Positions 22,783-35,085 of a DNA stretch of 64,000 bases are shown one piece after another. The notes under the pieces are model-generated. The model did not search any database and was not told where the DNA came from. It saw only the letters and a list, made by a program, of their open reading frames with translations. The first letter of the stretch is position 1. Each line of letters begins with the position of its first letter. The stretch lies in contig NC_066583.1 in the NCBI RefSeq assembly GCF_024323335.1, forward strand, positions 13,606,665 to 13,670,664, given 5' to 3'. The DNA comes from Lathyrus oleraceus (taxonomy: Eukaryota; Streptophyta; Magnoliopsida; Fabales; Fabaceae). The translations under genes were made by a program, and so were the position numbers.

Positions 22783-25591
22783 ATTCGCTTCCCCGTCCTG
22801 TTGGCGCTATATGAGTAGTTCCCCACATGTAGTTTGATTCGCCAATTACTTCTTTGTCCCACTGAAAACCATGTGTAGGATGAAGGTACATGGAGCAGTA
22901 GGCGTTGTCTGTTGCTTTTAGGTCGAACTCGGATGGGCTGCACGGAGGTATGTGAGCCAGGTTCTTGTCGAAACTTCGTCTGTTGACATTGTTCACTTCT
23001 GTCATGAAATAACTTTGATCAGCTTCAATGTTTTCGACAATCCCGTCTGGTCTCCAGATGGCTATTCGTTAATGCATTGAAGAAGGTACGGCTCCTACAC
23101 CATGAATCCACTCCCTTCCAAGTAGTAAGTTGTAATTTGCCCTTGAAGCAATGACCATGAACATTGTTGGCCTTGTTATGGTTCCAACAGTCAAATCCAC
23201 CTGGATAACGCCCATAGTGGTTCCTACTTTTCCTTCATAGTTCGATAACACCATGTTGTGAGGTTTTGCGTCTGAATCATCCTTCCCAATCTTCTTTAGC
23301 ATGAAATGAGGCATCAAATTTACTGCTGCTCCGCCATCTACCAGTATCTTGTTTACACCAACATTCTCAACCTTTCCTTTTATGAATAAAGGCTTTAAAT
23401 GTGCCTTCATGGAATCATCTGGCCTTTCGAAGAAAGCATTTTGTTCTTCGACGCAACCATTATTCATGACGTAGTAGCAAACGGGCCTATGTACCATTGT
23501 TTCCTCTTCCATCTCATCTTCCTCGTCTTCGACCTCCATGATTCTATCATAATCTTTAGGGAGGACAGAAACCATACTGCAGATCACATTAAAGGACGCT
23601 TCTGAGTCAGATTTGAAGTTGTCAGTTATTTCGTCGTCTTCTTGCACCTTCTCTTTGGACACCACTGGTTCGACCACGCTGCCAGGATTGATCTGGTAGG
23701 AGGGCTCCTCTCTGTTTACTATCTGAGCATTGTCACTGGATTCTGCTTTATCTTTGTTATCAGCATCTTTTCCAATCACGCTTTTTTCTGCAACTTCTTT
23801 TTCTGCCCTCTTCTGCCTCTGGAATCTTCTCCATTGGGATGTTGACATAGGGTTTTTTCCTTTGTTGTTTTCTGAAGGATATGGTCTCGGCTTGTGCTTC
23901 TCCACCTCCTTCTTACCTTCCATCGAAGTGCCTCTCTGAACTTCAAAATTTCTCCATTTTTTCTGCCCTTGATCATCTCTAATGGGTTGAACCCATTTGT
24001 CATCCGTTGCTTTGTTGGATGGTTTGTAAGTGCTATGGTGTCTTTCTCCACGCCTCCATTGGTGATGATCACTTTTTCTTGGGTCATATTCTGTTGTCCC
24101 CCAATTTTCTTTTCTCCTGGCTTTATCCACTGCTTCTAGATTGGTTGTTGCCTTCCTGTCGAAGATTGCACTGCAACGTGGGCATAACATCACTTCAGTC
24201 CTCATCTTTTGGCACCTCTTGATGAATTCCACTAGATTTTCCTCTTCTTTAGGATATGCCAGCCTTTGGTACTCCTCTCGACTGCGATCTTCATCCACTT
24301 CTGCCTGGTTTCTCTGAGACACTTCCACCATATTCACCTCAACATTCCGTCCGTCAGCAATGCTTAATTTGTTCATTTTTTTAATAAGTGTTTCTTCTTC
24401 GACTTCACCATTTATTTTTATCTGGTCAAACTCCTTTTCTGGGCAGCAACACCAAGATATGTTCCTGGGACCATGTTTGCAGCAACATTTGTTCGAATTT
24501 ATTTTGGGGTCCTCCATTACCCTACGTAGGATTCCACCGGTCACAGGCTTCATAGGACCATCCACAGCTTCTGCTTTGATTCCTGTGACCTCTTTATTGA
24601 AAGGTCCCATAATGTTGATGCAGTTTGCGACATCACCTATCCTCATTTGGTCAGGATCAAGGCCTTCAGTAGCCTTGTTTTGAATAGTGAGGTCTTCAGT
24701 AACCTTCTTTTTGATGATAGGGAGTTTGTTAGTTGTCTCAATTGTTTTTTCATTGTTGCTCAAAGGTAAATCCCCCCACCCGGTTGGCTGGATTGCGTTG
24801 ATGTCGATACGAGAACTTGCAGGCGCAGTGTATTTCGTGAGATAATCGTACTTCCCACTTGGCTGTCCCAAGCAATCCCAATTTGCTCCTTGTCGATCTA
24901 CAACACCTTCAGCAATATTGTCATTGTCCTTTTTGTCGAAACCTTCAATGGATTCCATCTTTTTCTGGTCGTCAAAGCCTTCAGTAACTTCAACTTTGTT
25001 CTGGTTTGTAAGATCATCAGCAATCTCAACCATGTTGATATTAGTGTCGAAACCTCCAGCAGCTTCCACCATTTCAAAACTGCCGTCAGAAGCAACTTCG
25101 ACCTCCACCATATTCACAATGGATGGTTCAGCATAATGGGCTTCGACTAACTGCATGGAATTCGAATCAATCCTCATCTGTTGTTTTGGCTTATCACCAA
25201 ACTTTAGCCTTCCGTCACAGATAGCATTTTGAACGAGATCCCTGAAAAGGAAACACCGAGACGTTTTATGGCCCAGAAAGTTATGGTATTTACAAAAACC
25301 TCCGTTTTTCTGTTGTTCCACATGCGGTTCTTTAGCGCCTGGTGGTTTTATTAATTGACCATCTTTAACCAATAAGTCAAAAATCTCGTCACATTTGGTG
25401 ATGTCAAACGTATAAGTTCTTTTAGGAAACTTATCATTGGTTTCGACTGGATTTCCGTTCGACGGAGTTAGTACTTTACACGAATACGGTGGGCCTTGCT
25501 TCAGTTCTGCTAAGTCAATCTCTTGTTCATCGAAGTTACTTGGTTCGTTTTCGTCGTATTCATCATCTTGACATACCCCTACATAGGCCAC
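22766..25591 (-). pseudogene. Element B nucleocapsid-protease polyprotein
   Basis: A long ORF (25591-23069, 840 aa) lies in the same frame as gag. It has a Tat-type knuckle CKYHNFLGHKTSRC (about residues 100-113), a variable internally repetitive acidic region (MVEA.GGFD / VTEGFD units, about residues 160-240), and near residue 750 the protease motif KILVDGGAAVNLMP. A closing LLGREWIHGVGAVPSS follows. The catalytic triad is DGG instead of DTG/DSG, which may reduce or abolish activity or may be a family variant. TAA 23069 is followed by in-frame sequence to 22766. The frame then changes to that of RT. Confidence 0.82.
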
Positions 25592-25615
25592 CCTTTCTTT
25601 CTTTTTTTTATTTGC

Positions 25616-27157
25616 TCAAAATTTTTCATCCCTTAACCTTTCGACTTGTCTCACCCTATCTGCTAATTGCGCCATATCCCTTAAATACTGAGTGTCCAGT
25701 TTCTTTCTTATAGAATAATCTAGACCCCTTGCGGCCATTTCGGCTAACTCATGTTCTGGCACCCGAGTGAAACACCTAGCCTTTAGCAACCTGAACCTAT
25801 TTAAATAATCATCTATTGGTTCTGAGTATTTTCTCTTAACACTGGCTAATTCCTTCAGACTTATTTTGGTTTGTCCCATGTAAAGTTGTTCATGGAATAA
25901 CTTCTCTAATTGGGTCCACGTATACACTGAGTTTGCAGGCAAGGATGTAAACCAAGTAAACGCGTTTTTCGTCAAGGAACTAGGAAAGTATTTTATTTTC
26001 AAATTTTCATTACGGGCTATCTCTCCTGCTTCAATCAGATAATGTGCTACATGTTCTATGATGGATTCACTAGTATCCCCTGAGAATTTAGTGAACTTAG
26101 GAACTTTCCATCTTGGGGGCAATTCTTCTTGCAGAATATATTCCGACAGTGGGGAAGCGTAACTGGGCCTTTGTAATCCTACGTTTACCCCATTTTGTGC
26201 CATTATCATTTCGACCATGGCCGCTAAATTATTTTCGGCAGGCAAGTTATTATACCAGATTCGCTGTTGCAACACAACATCAGCGTCTTGGCCTCTCTGG
26301 ACTACTATCCTTCTAGGCTCTTGTGGAACAAGAATTTGTACACGAGGCTGTTCGACTACTTCCTCTTGGTTTCTGACGTTTTCCTGGGGATTATCTAAAG
26401 GTATTTGATTTATTGTAGGCTCTTCTTGGACCGCCACCACTGGGTCCTGAACCACTTGTTCTCTGTGACGAGTTTGAGGGACCCCAAAAAAGTCAGCAAT
26501 GCACATCATTTGCGCTGCCAACAATTGGTTTGTTTGGGTAGTGTTTTGTATTAGAGGATTAAACACCGCCCTCATTTGTTGTGTCAACATTTGGACCATA
26601 TCATGATTACTCTCGTCCATTTGTTGTCTAATTACTTGCGCAGAATTATTTGTTATTGTCGGCATGTAAAGTGGTTGTTGGTTTAGTCTACTCACGTTTC
26701 CGCCATATCCTGACCCTTGTAATGGTGAAGACATATTGGCCATAGAATCAGAATATAATACCGGCGAATTGTGTAAATTTGCCATTACCGAAGTTGGCAT
26801 TCCAAATGGTTGTTCCCTACCAGACAGAGGCGTGGTGAAATTTGTCACAAAAGGCCTAGAAACATTCCCTATAGGAGGAGGTGTCCCAACAGGCATTTGT
26901 TACGCCCTAATGGATGGACTAGGCGCATTTTGCGATATTGAAACCGCTGGTATTGACCCTGTTAACGAAGGCACAGCCTCTGACATAGGGACTGATCCCA
27001 CATTTCCTCCTGTCGAAAGGATAGGGTTGGATACTGGGATGGCTTCATTTGGATTAGTATTATTTGGATTATTTGGCTGACTCGCCATTTTCCTTACTCT
27101 CGTTCTTTTAGGTCTTTCTACGTCAGATACGGCTAATTTACCGCTTCTTAGTCTCAT
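25616..27157 (-). pseudogene. gag: Element B gag
   Basis: The frame starts at 27157 (MRLRSGKLAVSD) about 75 bp inside the LTR. It has TAA 26900-26902, then 426 aa to TGA 25616-25618. The capsid-like domain is clear: YFPSSLTKNAFTWFTSLPAN, then TWTQLEKLFHEQLY, and YLNRFRLLKARCF. The TGA before the protease ORF is in frame and could be ancestral (a gag/pol boundary) or a mutation; comparison of other copies is needed to tell. The product would form the particle shell. Confidence 0.85.
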
Positions 27158-27210
27158 ACAACGAAGAAGAAACCTTGACTAAAGATTATTTAAGTTTTAG
27201 ATTTTGCACT

Positions 27211-27230
27211 CGTCCCACTGGGCGTGCCAA
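27211..27230 (-). other. Element B primer binding site
   Basis: Minus strand TTGGCACGCCCAGTGGGACG lies two bases inside the 5' LTR. Its position and length fit a tRNA primer site. I could not assign the tRNA with confidence. Confidence 0.7.
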
Positions 27231-27232
27231 TT

Positions 27233-28101
27233 TGTCCGCTGTTGATTTTGGCGAACAACCTCTGGTTTTCCAAAACTTATTGAATTGGGTTACTTGCACG
27301 ATCAACCATACAAATCCTAGGACATGTGAAAATTTAAATAACTTTGTAACTCTTTAGAACAACCTTTGTATCTTTTATTTGGTTTACTAAGTCTTTCATG
27401 TACGAAAGATATTGACTAAAAGTGCTTAAGTAAAAGTAAACTTAACAAGACTAAGATAAAAAGAGAAAAAATAAATGGCGAAGAATAAATTGCATCAAGT
27501 AAATGCAAAGGATAAATGACTGGTAAATATAAAGGAAAATTGATAAAGAACTTTGAAATTTATAAGATAAAACTTTAAAGAAATGGTGTTTGTTCACACG
27601 TGCATTTTCCAGATAAGACTCTTTTCTCTCACACGGGTACTTTGAGTATTTTGCAGGAATTTTGTACAAGTTTTTACACCCTCATTCTGATAACAACTAT
27701 CCTATTTATATACAAACAAAATAATTGTCACTAACGAATAAATCCTAAAACTATGACACTTGGCTCTCTGCATGACTTCCTTTCGCTGGGTGCTTCCACG
27801 CGTCTTCTGCCAAACGTGATAACTCTTTTGAATTTGAATTTCCGCTTTACGTCGAAATGGCGCGTCTCCTCAGACTTGTCGAATTGTCGAAATATCATAA
27901 CATCATCCATACTTGTCAAAGACGTCTTTTTCGTCTGCAAACATCTTCTTCTGTCGAAATATCGAACCACCAATCTGTCGAAGTGTCAAAAACACTTATC
28001 AACTAAACTGCTGAAAACACTATTCTTTTTGCAAGCATCTCCATTTGTCGAAAACACTATTCTGCTTATTAATTTCATGGCGTCAAAAATACATGTATAC
28101 A
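27233..28101 (-). repeat. Element B 5' LTR
   Basis: 869 bp, the same length as 13907-14775. About a dozen substitutions are seen by eye (for example TGTCCGC against TGTTCGC at the edge). CATAT follows at 28102-28106. Confidence 0.95.
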
Positions 28102-28106
28102 CATAT

Positions 28107-31100
28107 GAAAATGATTCCAAGATAAACTTTACTCCTTATGACATTCCAAACAACTTTCATGTTGTCATCAAGATCTAGTCTTTCTTGGAAAGTCATTTTT
28201 TATGGTGAAATATTATAGGTCATTTTGTTTGTGCCCTGGTTAGGAGGTCAACTTCCAAGGACCGTAACTTTCTCAATTTATATGAGATGAAGGTTATACA
28301 AATTTCATGATTAATTTCAAGATGTCCTCTCCAACTTTTATTCTTTGATAAATGTCAAATTCAACTTTCAAGGGCATGTTCCAAGAGGAAACATTATAGG
28401 TCATTTTGGGTCATAACCATTGAACAAACAATTTTCGTCAACTTCTAAAATGCATAACTCCCTCATGCCAAATCCAAATGAAGTCAAATTTGTGACCAAA
28501 TTTAAGAGGAATGAAAGTGCTACAAAGGAAAATTTTCCATTCGAAAGTAGAAAACGTTATTCAAGGTGGAAGAAGTGGATGTTTGACTTGGTACTTAGAA
28601 AATTTTCAATTATGTTTGATTTCTCAAACTTCCACCTCAAAATTCATCATTATCCAAGCTTAAAATGGAAAATTGTTCAACATGAAAGTTATTCCCCTTG
28701 ATGTTACCTTTCCAAAAAGCGCAATATCACCTCATTTGGACCAAGATTGAAGGACTTGCGCATGGGTGTAATACATGGTCCCATTTGGATAGATTTGTGA
28801 TCAATTTTCATTTCAACATTGCATGGTCCCTTGTTAAAGTTGCAGCAACATTTGAAAAGGAATTTGGACCTGATTACATCATTTCATGGGCCTATCACAT
28901 GCCCATGCAAGCATGCACGTCACATTACTATTTTTGGCCAAAGTTTGGAAGTGTGTGGAAAGCAATGAACATGGCTATAAATACATGACCTTGCTGATTA
29001 GAATGAGGATCCTCTTGCCCAAGATTCGACCTACTTCTTCTCCAAACCCCTTTGAGAGGATAATCTTGAAGATTTCTTTAGAAATCGAGTTTAAATTCTC
29101 ATTTTGTTTTGGAATTGAAACTCCAATAGTCCAAACCTTTTAATCATCAATATCATCTCCTACAAGTAGATAGAAGCAAGCCAAACCAAATTGAAAGGAA
29201 GATCGAGCTCAATTGAAGCAAACTGAAGGTGAATTTTCAGATTTTTCTCTTCTTCGATTCTCCCTCAATTCTCTAGTATTTTTCTTGATCTTTGGTTGTC
29301 TGAAGACCTAACAATGTAGGCAACAAGATTGAGTTTATTTGATGTCAAATCGAAGCAACTCAGTTCATACTCCTCAATTTTCAATTCCACATATCTTTCA
29401 ATATAGTGAGAATTGGAGTGTTTTGAGGGAAGATTTGGACTCCTGGCGTTTTTGTCTTCAAATTAGTATATTCACTTTTTATTTTAGTGAAGGTTGATGG
29501 TGGACTAGTCTGGTAAGGTCCACCGGAGAAGATGATCGGAGCCCTAACTCCGGTGGTGTGTTGGCACCCTCCCATCCCTTTGATCATGTTTAAACGTTTT
29601 AATCCTGGCCTTTGGTTTGCATGACCATGTTTGCAGCATGTTTAACTAGTGTGTTTGGAAGACACCACACGCGTGGCCATCGGATCTGCCACCTCAATTA
29701 ATGAGGGAGATCTGATGCCTCTTGTTTTTTTGTATTTTCTGATTTTTTATTTAATCCACTTATTTTATTTAAGTCATAATAAATCCATTTTTAATCCAAA
29801 AAATATGGGACTTTCACAAAAAAAAAATATTTTTCTCTTCCATATTCTAAATTAAAATTAGTTTTTTGGATTGATTTTGGTATTTTTCATGAATTAAGTG
29901 TTTTTATGTATATTTTTAATTGTTTAAAAATACTTCTGACTTTTTAAAAATCATGAAATTTTTTGTCTAAGATCCTTTGACCTTGTTTGACCTAGGAGAA
30001 ATCCCTTAGCCTTTTATTTGGTGTTTTGAAGGGATTTGAGGTTTTGACCAAATTAAAATGCATTTTAATTCATTTTTAAATTAATTTTTAATTGATTAAA
30101 TGTTTGAAAATTATGTTGAACCATTTTTATGGTCTTGTGATGTTTGACTTTCTGTTTGGTCCTTGGTCATGATGGATTTGACTTTTGTTGGATCAAAACC
30201 ATTGGATTTAGGGGATTGATGAAATGTACATTTCATCTCCCAAGATGAATGGATGATTTTGATCAGATGAAATTCTTCTCATGATCAATTTACGTTTCTA
30301 TTCCCTCTCCCCCCCCCCCTCTTCATCTTCATCCCTATTCTTCCCCATTCTCTCAATTGACCAATGAAATCTCTAATATCTAAATGCTAATTGATTCATC
30401 AATGACCTTGTATCAGATGAATCAATACAAGTATGACTGAGATAGGTCCCTCCCATTTTATTTTAGTGTATGGTATTTTTAGGAGTTTGGTTCTTTGTGC
30501 CAAATCTCCAACATGCATTAGCACCTATATTTTTATTGTCCGGCCTCAGATAGTTGTGACTTCTACATAAGTCCAATTACGATTGCTTAACATAGAGCTA
30601 AATTTGACCCTTAAGGCATAGCATTCTAGTAAGTGAGGTTGTAAGTCTCACATTCTTCATGGTATTGTATGGAGACTTCACCTTTTTTCCTTTCATGAGA
30701 GTTAGTGGCTTACTTGTTAAGTTATCCAAGTTGGAGCCTTTCATATAGATGATGTCTTGGTTCAAGGATCCATACTTGTGAATGAATGATTGAGTATTCT
30801 CCAAAGAATGACTTAATGAATTAAAACCCAATACTAACTTTTGACAAACCATTGACTAACTTTTATTCATTATGCTTTTACTTTCAAGCCATTTACTTTA
30901 TGCAATTTGAATTTCAGTCATTTATCATTCATTGCCATTTACATTTCATCTAACTTGTTTATGTTTCAAGTCATTTTCACCTTGCTCATTTGAGTCATAT
31001 CTTGTTATTGTATATATTGTTTGCTTGCTTTTGGTTTTGTTTATGATCTTAGGACCTTAAAACATTTAATAACAAGAAAAACCCTAAAAAATATTCGCTG

Positions 31101-32090
31101 GACTGTTGAACTTGATATGAACTTTTGGACTTAGGATTAGGAAACATTCCCTATGCTAAAGGACTTGGCAAATGCCAACATCTGAGACTGAGTTATTCTT
31201 GACAAGTGACTTTCATCTGATGCAAGACTTTGGATCTATTTGCTTCATCTACTATTTTGTCTTTGTGCCTAATTATTACTTTGTTATGATCTTTGTCTGA
31301 TGTTTTGCTCTGAGTTAATCAAAGGGATATTTCATCTGATACATTGGAAAACAATGAAGACCACTGGCTATTAGAATGCTTGCTTGGATGTGGCTATCTT
31401 TATTTGATGCCTTGATCTTTATGATGTCTGGATATTGCTCATTGCTTATTGCTTATTGCTTGATCAAAGTCCAAAGGAAAACGGGTGTCTATATGACATT
31501 CTTGTCTGTTGGATAGCATCCCATTGGTCAGATCTTTTCAACTCTTAACTTTTAAGTTTTTGCTTAGGGTAGTCTCTTCATCTCCCCCACTTCTTAAATT
31601 TCAAAGTCTCTCTCTCTTTTCAAAAACTTTCTTTGTTTGTGATTTCAACGATTAGAAACTTTGGCCTTATGCCAATGGATTTTTAAATCTTTTCTTAATC
31701 AAATTTGTAAATAAACTTTACCATATTGACTTAAACTTCAAAAGGAAAAAAGAACTAACAAACCCATTTAAATCTTTGGCTTTTATGCCCTTTTACTTAA
31801 ACTTTTTGTTAAAATCAATTCACCAACTCATTTGAAATTTTTACCACGAACTACGAGCTTTTGATCCCTCATTTTTATGTTGGTACGTAGGCACAAGACC
31901 GAAGGTCTTATTAAATACAAAAAATTATAATCAATGAATTATTTTCTCATCCCCACACTCTATTTTTATCAAATATCATTTATACCAAAAAACATATGCA
32001 CACAAAAAAGGGCTCCTTAGGAATACCTAGGACACTTTGGGTACTAACTCATTCCATTTGTGTAACCAACCCCCTTACCTTTGAATTTGA
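28107..32090 (+). repeat. Ogre-like LTR, second piece (continues from 13906)
   Basis: With the first piece this gives an LTR of about 4.6 kb. TATAAATA at 28976-28983 marks the promoter, followed by a CT-rich leader. At 30460-31990 it matches the fragment at 5179-6670. Near the end the block AAAAAGGGCTCCTTAGGAATACCTAGGACAC corresponds to a block close to the 3' end of element D's LTRs. It breaks off near 32090, where inverted LTR sequence begins. ORFs inside are spurious. Confidence 0.72.
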
Positions 32091-33014
32091 TCCTTGAGGT
32101 AAAATTGTAGAGGGAATCGTAAATGATATTGTGAAAAATGAATCAGCCTCAAATGTTGAAAATTGAAGAAGTTGTGAATCTTGGAAGTTGAGAAAAAGTC
32201 ACTTGAAAATAGGTCAAATTTCACTAAGTCCACAAATGACCTATAATGTCTTAAAAATTTTAATGATCCTCCAAGCATAATTTACTCTTGTCATGTAAAT
32301 AGAAGTTGTAGAGGATATTGAGAAGAGTCATATTCAAAAAGAAGAATTCAAAAATGTTGAGAATTGAAGGAGTTGTGATCCTTGTAACTTTGACTTCAAG
32401 TGTTGACTTTTTGGTCAAACCACTTGGAACAAACTTGTGCACTTGGACTTTCCTTGCATTTTAAGGTACATGGATGATCATATGAACTCAAAATAAGGTG
32501 TTGTTTAATGTCTCTTGATTAAGTTGCTAAAAGTTTAAGGTAACTTGTTGAAGAAGGCATGGAAATAAACACATGAACCTTGGACTTCTCTTGAGAAATA
32601 AGCAACCAAGTTTGAGGTACTCTTGATCAAAATGAGATTGAAATATGCTTGAGAACCTTAGACATCATGCTTTGAGAGATAAGTCCCTTGATAATCAATG
32701 GTTGGACACACTTTGACTTAAGGAATCAAACAAACCCTAGTTGAAGAACCATGTTTGATGTTTTTGATGGGAAACCCTGCCTTGCACAATAAACTTAAAG
32801 AAAACAAGACATTATTTTTGTTATTTTGATTAGTGGTTATATAAGCAATGAACATATGAACACACAGATAAAAAAACCAACAAAAAGGTGCTTGGTGATC
32901 CCTGCAAAAAGCAAAACCCAAAGATGAGAGGGAGAGGACCAAGATGTGACCTTGTTTGTATGAAAGGATGCAAATGATATGTGGGATCTTAGGGTTAAAA
33001 ATTAGGGTGTGACA
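32091..33014 (-). repeat. Ogre-like LTR head, minus strand fragment
   Basis: The minus strand starts at 33014 with TGTCACACCCTAATTTTTAACCCTAAGATCCCAC, the same head as other Ogre-like LTRs. It continues with their typical 'GGGATCACCAAGCACC' and 'CATTATAGGTCATTT' blocks. It is truncated at about 32090 against the end of the plus-strand LTR, giving a tail-to-tail junction. Confidence 0.65.
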
Positions 33015-33687
33015 GATAGTATGAAAATCCAATTGCAATTGTTTAGATTATAATTGTCTTGAAAAAACAATTTTAGAAACTTCAACACAACCAAAAAAAA
33101 TTCAGCTAAACAAATTTGCGCTCGAAGTTCAATATCAAAATGTAAAGAGTGAGTGTGAGAGAGAGAGAGAGAACACCAAGATTTATTTAGGGAGATCCAC
33201 AATTATCCTCACTAAGGGTACATCTATACCCAATTCCAAATAGAATTGAGATATCTAAAATTAACCTTTACAAGTGTAGTTTACAAGAGAAAAAGTAGCA
33301 ATCCAAACCCCCAAACCATATATTTGATGTTGATCCTAACTTCTTCTTTCCCTTTGATCTTAAGCAATACCAAGTGACCCAAGACTTCGAAGTCAATCTT
33401 CCGGTTACCATTACTCCTTTGATCGAACCTCCTGTTCCTCAAAGCTTTCACTTGGCTGAATCCTTGTTGTGAAGTCTTGTACAAACCCCCCAAATCAATC
33501 CTTGATCATTGAGGAAAAACCCCAACCGCTTTTATCGAAGAAACACCCAAAGAATATTAAACCCAATTATGATTACAAAAATCCTAAATTGTACCTTATC
33601 AATCAATTCTAGATGACAATCAACAAAAATGAGTATGTGTAATTGTTGAATGTATGAAGAAAAAGATTGAAGATGAAGAGAAAATTC
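33015..33687 (-). repeat. Old LTR or leader sequence of an unclassified retroelement (left part; split by copia E)
   Basis: It is continuous with 58406 onwards once copia E and one AATTC copy are removed. It contains a GA repeat (about 33156-33171) and text of the kind seen at LTR/leader junctions. The orientation is likely minus, from a CTTCATCTTCAATC leader-like stretch. No coding sequence is recognisable. Confidence 0.4.
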
Positions 33688-35071
33688 TGAAGGAGAATTG
33701 CGGTCCAAAACGCAGCGGAAATAAAAATTTCTCCTTTAGAGATCCTTACGAATGGTCATGATCAGTGATAGAATATTTACCTCTTGTGACGGTTGAAACC
33801 TTTGGTGCAGATCTCTTGTGACGATCAAAACCTTTGATGCAAATCCACGAAGCGATCACGAACGTTGAACGATGACAACGTCTCTACTCAATCCACACGA
33901 ACGGGTTCCTTCAATCTCAGTGCTAGCTGGTACGAATGAAGGCTTTGAGTGAGAGAGAGAGAGAGAGTGAAAACGAAAAGAATGCAACCGCAAAATTTTT
34001 TTTTTGCTTCTGCACAAGGGTTCTATTTATAGAACCACTTGTGTGGGCTTCAAGCTAAAAGCCCACTTAAGTGTATTTTGGCCCATATCTTATAATATGC
34101 CCAAAATCACTTAAGCTCATGGTACCTTACCATATTTCGTATTCTACTCAAGTACATCGTACCTTACGATGCTCTATAACTCACTTAAGGGCACCGTACC
34201 TTACGGTATTCCTTAGTTACTCTATCTCTCATCAATTCGTCCTTTGTGTGTGACCCTGTAGGTTTTCGTGACGTTGGCAATTATATTAAATCACGCATTT
34301 AACATAATAAACAGTGAGCAGTATCTAGCAACACATCACTGCTACCCAAGACACGAAAATGTCATGTGATCTGACAATTCCTTCTGTGATAATACTTATG
34401 TGTATAATTACCCTTTTGCCCTTCTGTCTATATTGAACACAAGGCATAGACCGTGTCATCCTTGTCCAGTTCAATATTGGGCCCATAGACATTTATCCTG
34501 TTATGCAGGATGGGCAAATTCCATCTAGGTCACTCATGTCCCTCAGCATGCTTTATGGAGTACCCATCAACTGTCTTTATGGTTATCCAGTTACGGACAA
34601 TGTTGGATCAGCAATAAAGCACTCGACTCTACATCTAGGATCCATAGTGGTTTCAGGTCGAAGAGTGAAATACACTATTATCACCATGAGAATAACTTAT
34701 GACACCTTGCATAACTTTCTATATAGTATTCTCATAGCGGGTCAATCCGGTATAAATATTACTCCTAATATTCATACCTATGTTTAAGACTTGATAACTC
34801 TTTATCCATGATCCATGAGATGTGATCATCAGTCTACAAACATAATAGTCTTAATGCTTTAATGTTATCCCACTTCACACTAAAGCTCGACTACGGATAC
34901 TTTAGGAATAGTGTCCTTATGTTTAATGTGTTCTCATGATTAAGTCACACTTAATACATTAAACGGACTATTTATTCCAGGGACTTTATTAATCAACCAT
35001 AATAAAGAGAATGCCTTTTATTATTCGATACAAGTACCAAAATGTATTGGCCTCTAGGGCTTACACCAACA
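33688..35071 (-). repeat. Copia E 3' LTR
   Basis: 1384 bp. On the minus strand it begins TGTTGGTGTAAGCCCTAGAGG and ends CTCCTTCA. A minus-strand CTATAAATAG box lies at about 34022-34031. It contains a GAGAGA run and the repeated words CATGGTACCTTACCAT, CATCGTACCTTACGATG and CACCGTACCTTACGGT (34120-34220). Confidence 0.95.
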
Positions 35072-35085
35072 ATCTCCCACTAGCA

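Larger units (their letters stand above)
13907..28101 (-). mobile_element. Element B: Tat-clade Ty3/gypsy retrotransposon with an antisense gene
   Basis: This is a complete 14,195-bp element. Two 869-bp LTRs differ at about a dozen sites by eye. It has a 5-bp target duplication CATAT, and a primer site and polypurine tract in the expected places. Minus-strand order: gag, zinc knuckle and protease, RT, RNase H, a second RNase H, integrase. The dual RNase H marks the Tat clade. Between integrase and the 3' LTR lies a 4.3-kb segment holding a gene on the opposite strand. All coding parts carry a few stops or frameshifts, so the copy is dead but fairly young. It inserted into an Ogre-like LTR. 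Confidence 0.92.

Noticed and set aside
34503..34787. 94-codon ORF repeated at 57832-58116
   Set aside because: Same reason: the copy lies in the other LTR of copia E and has no domain.
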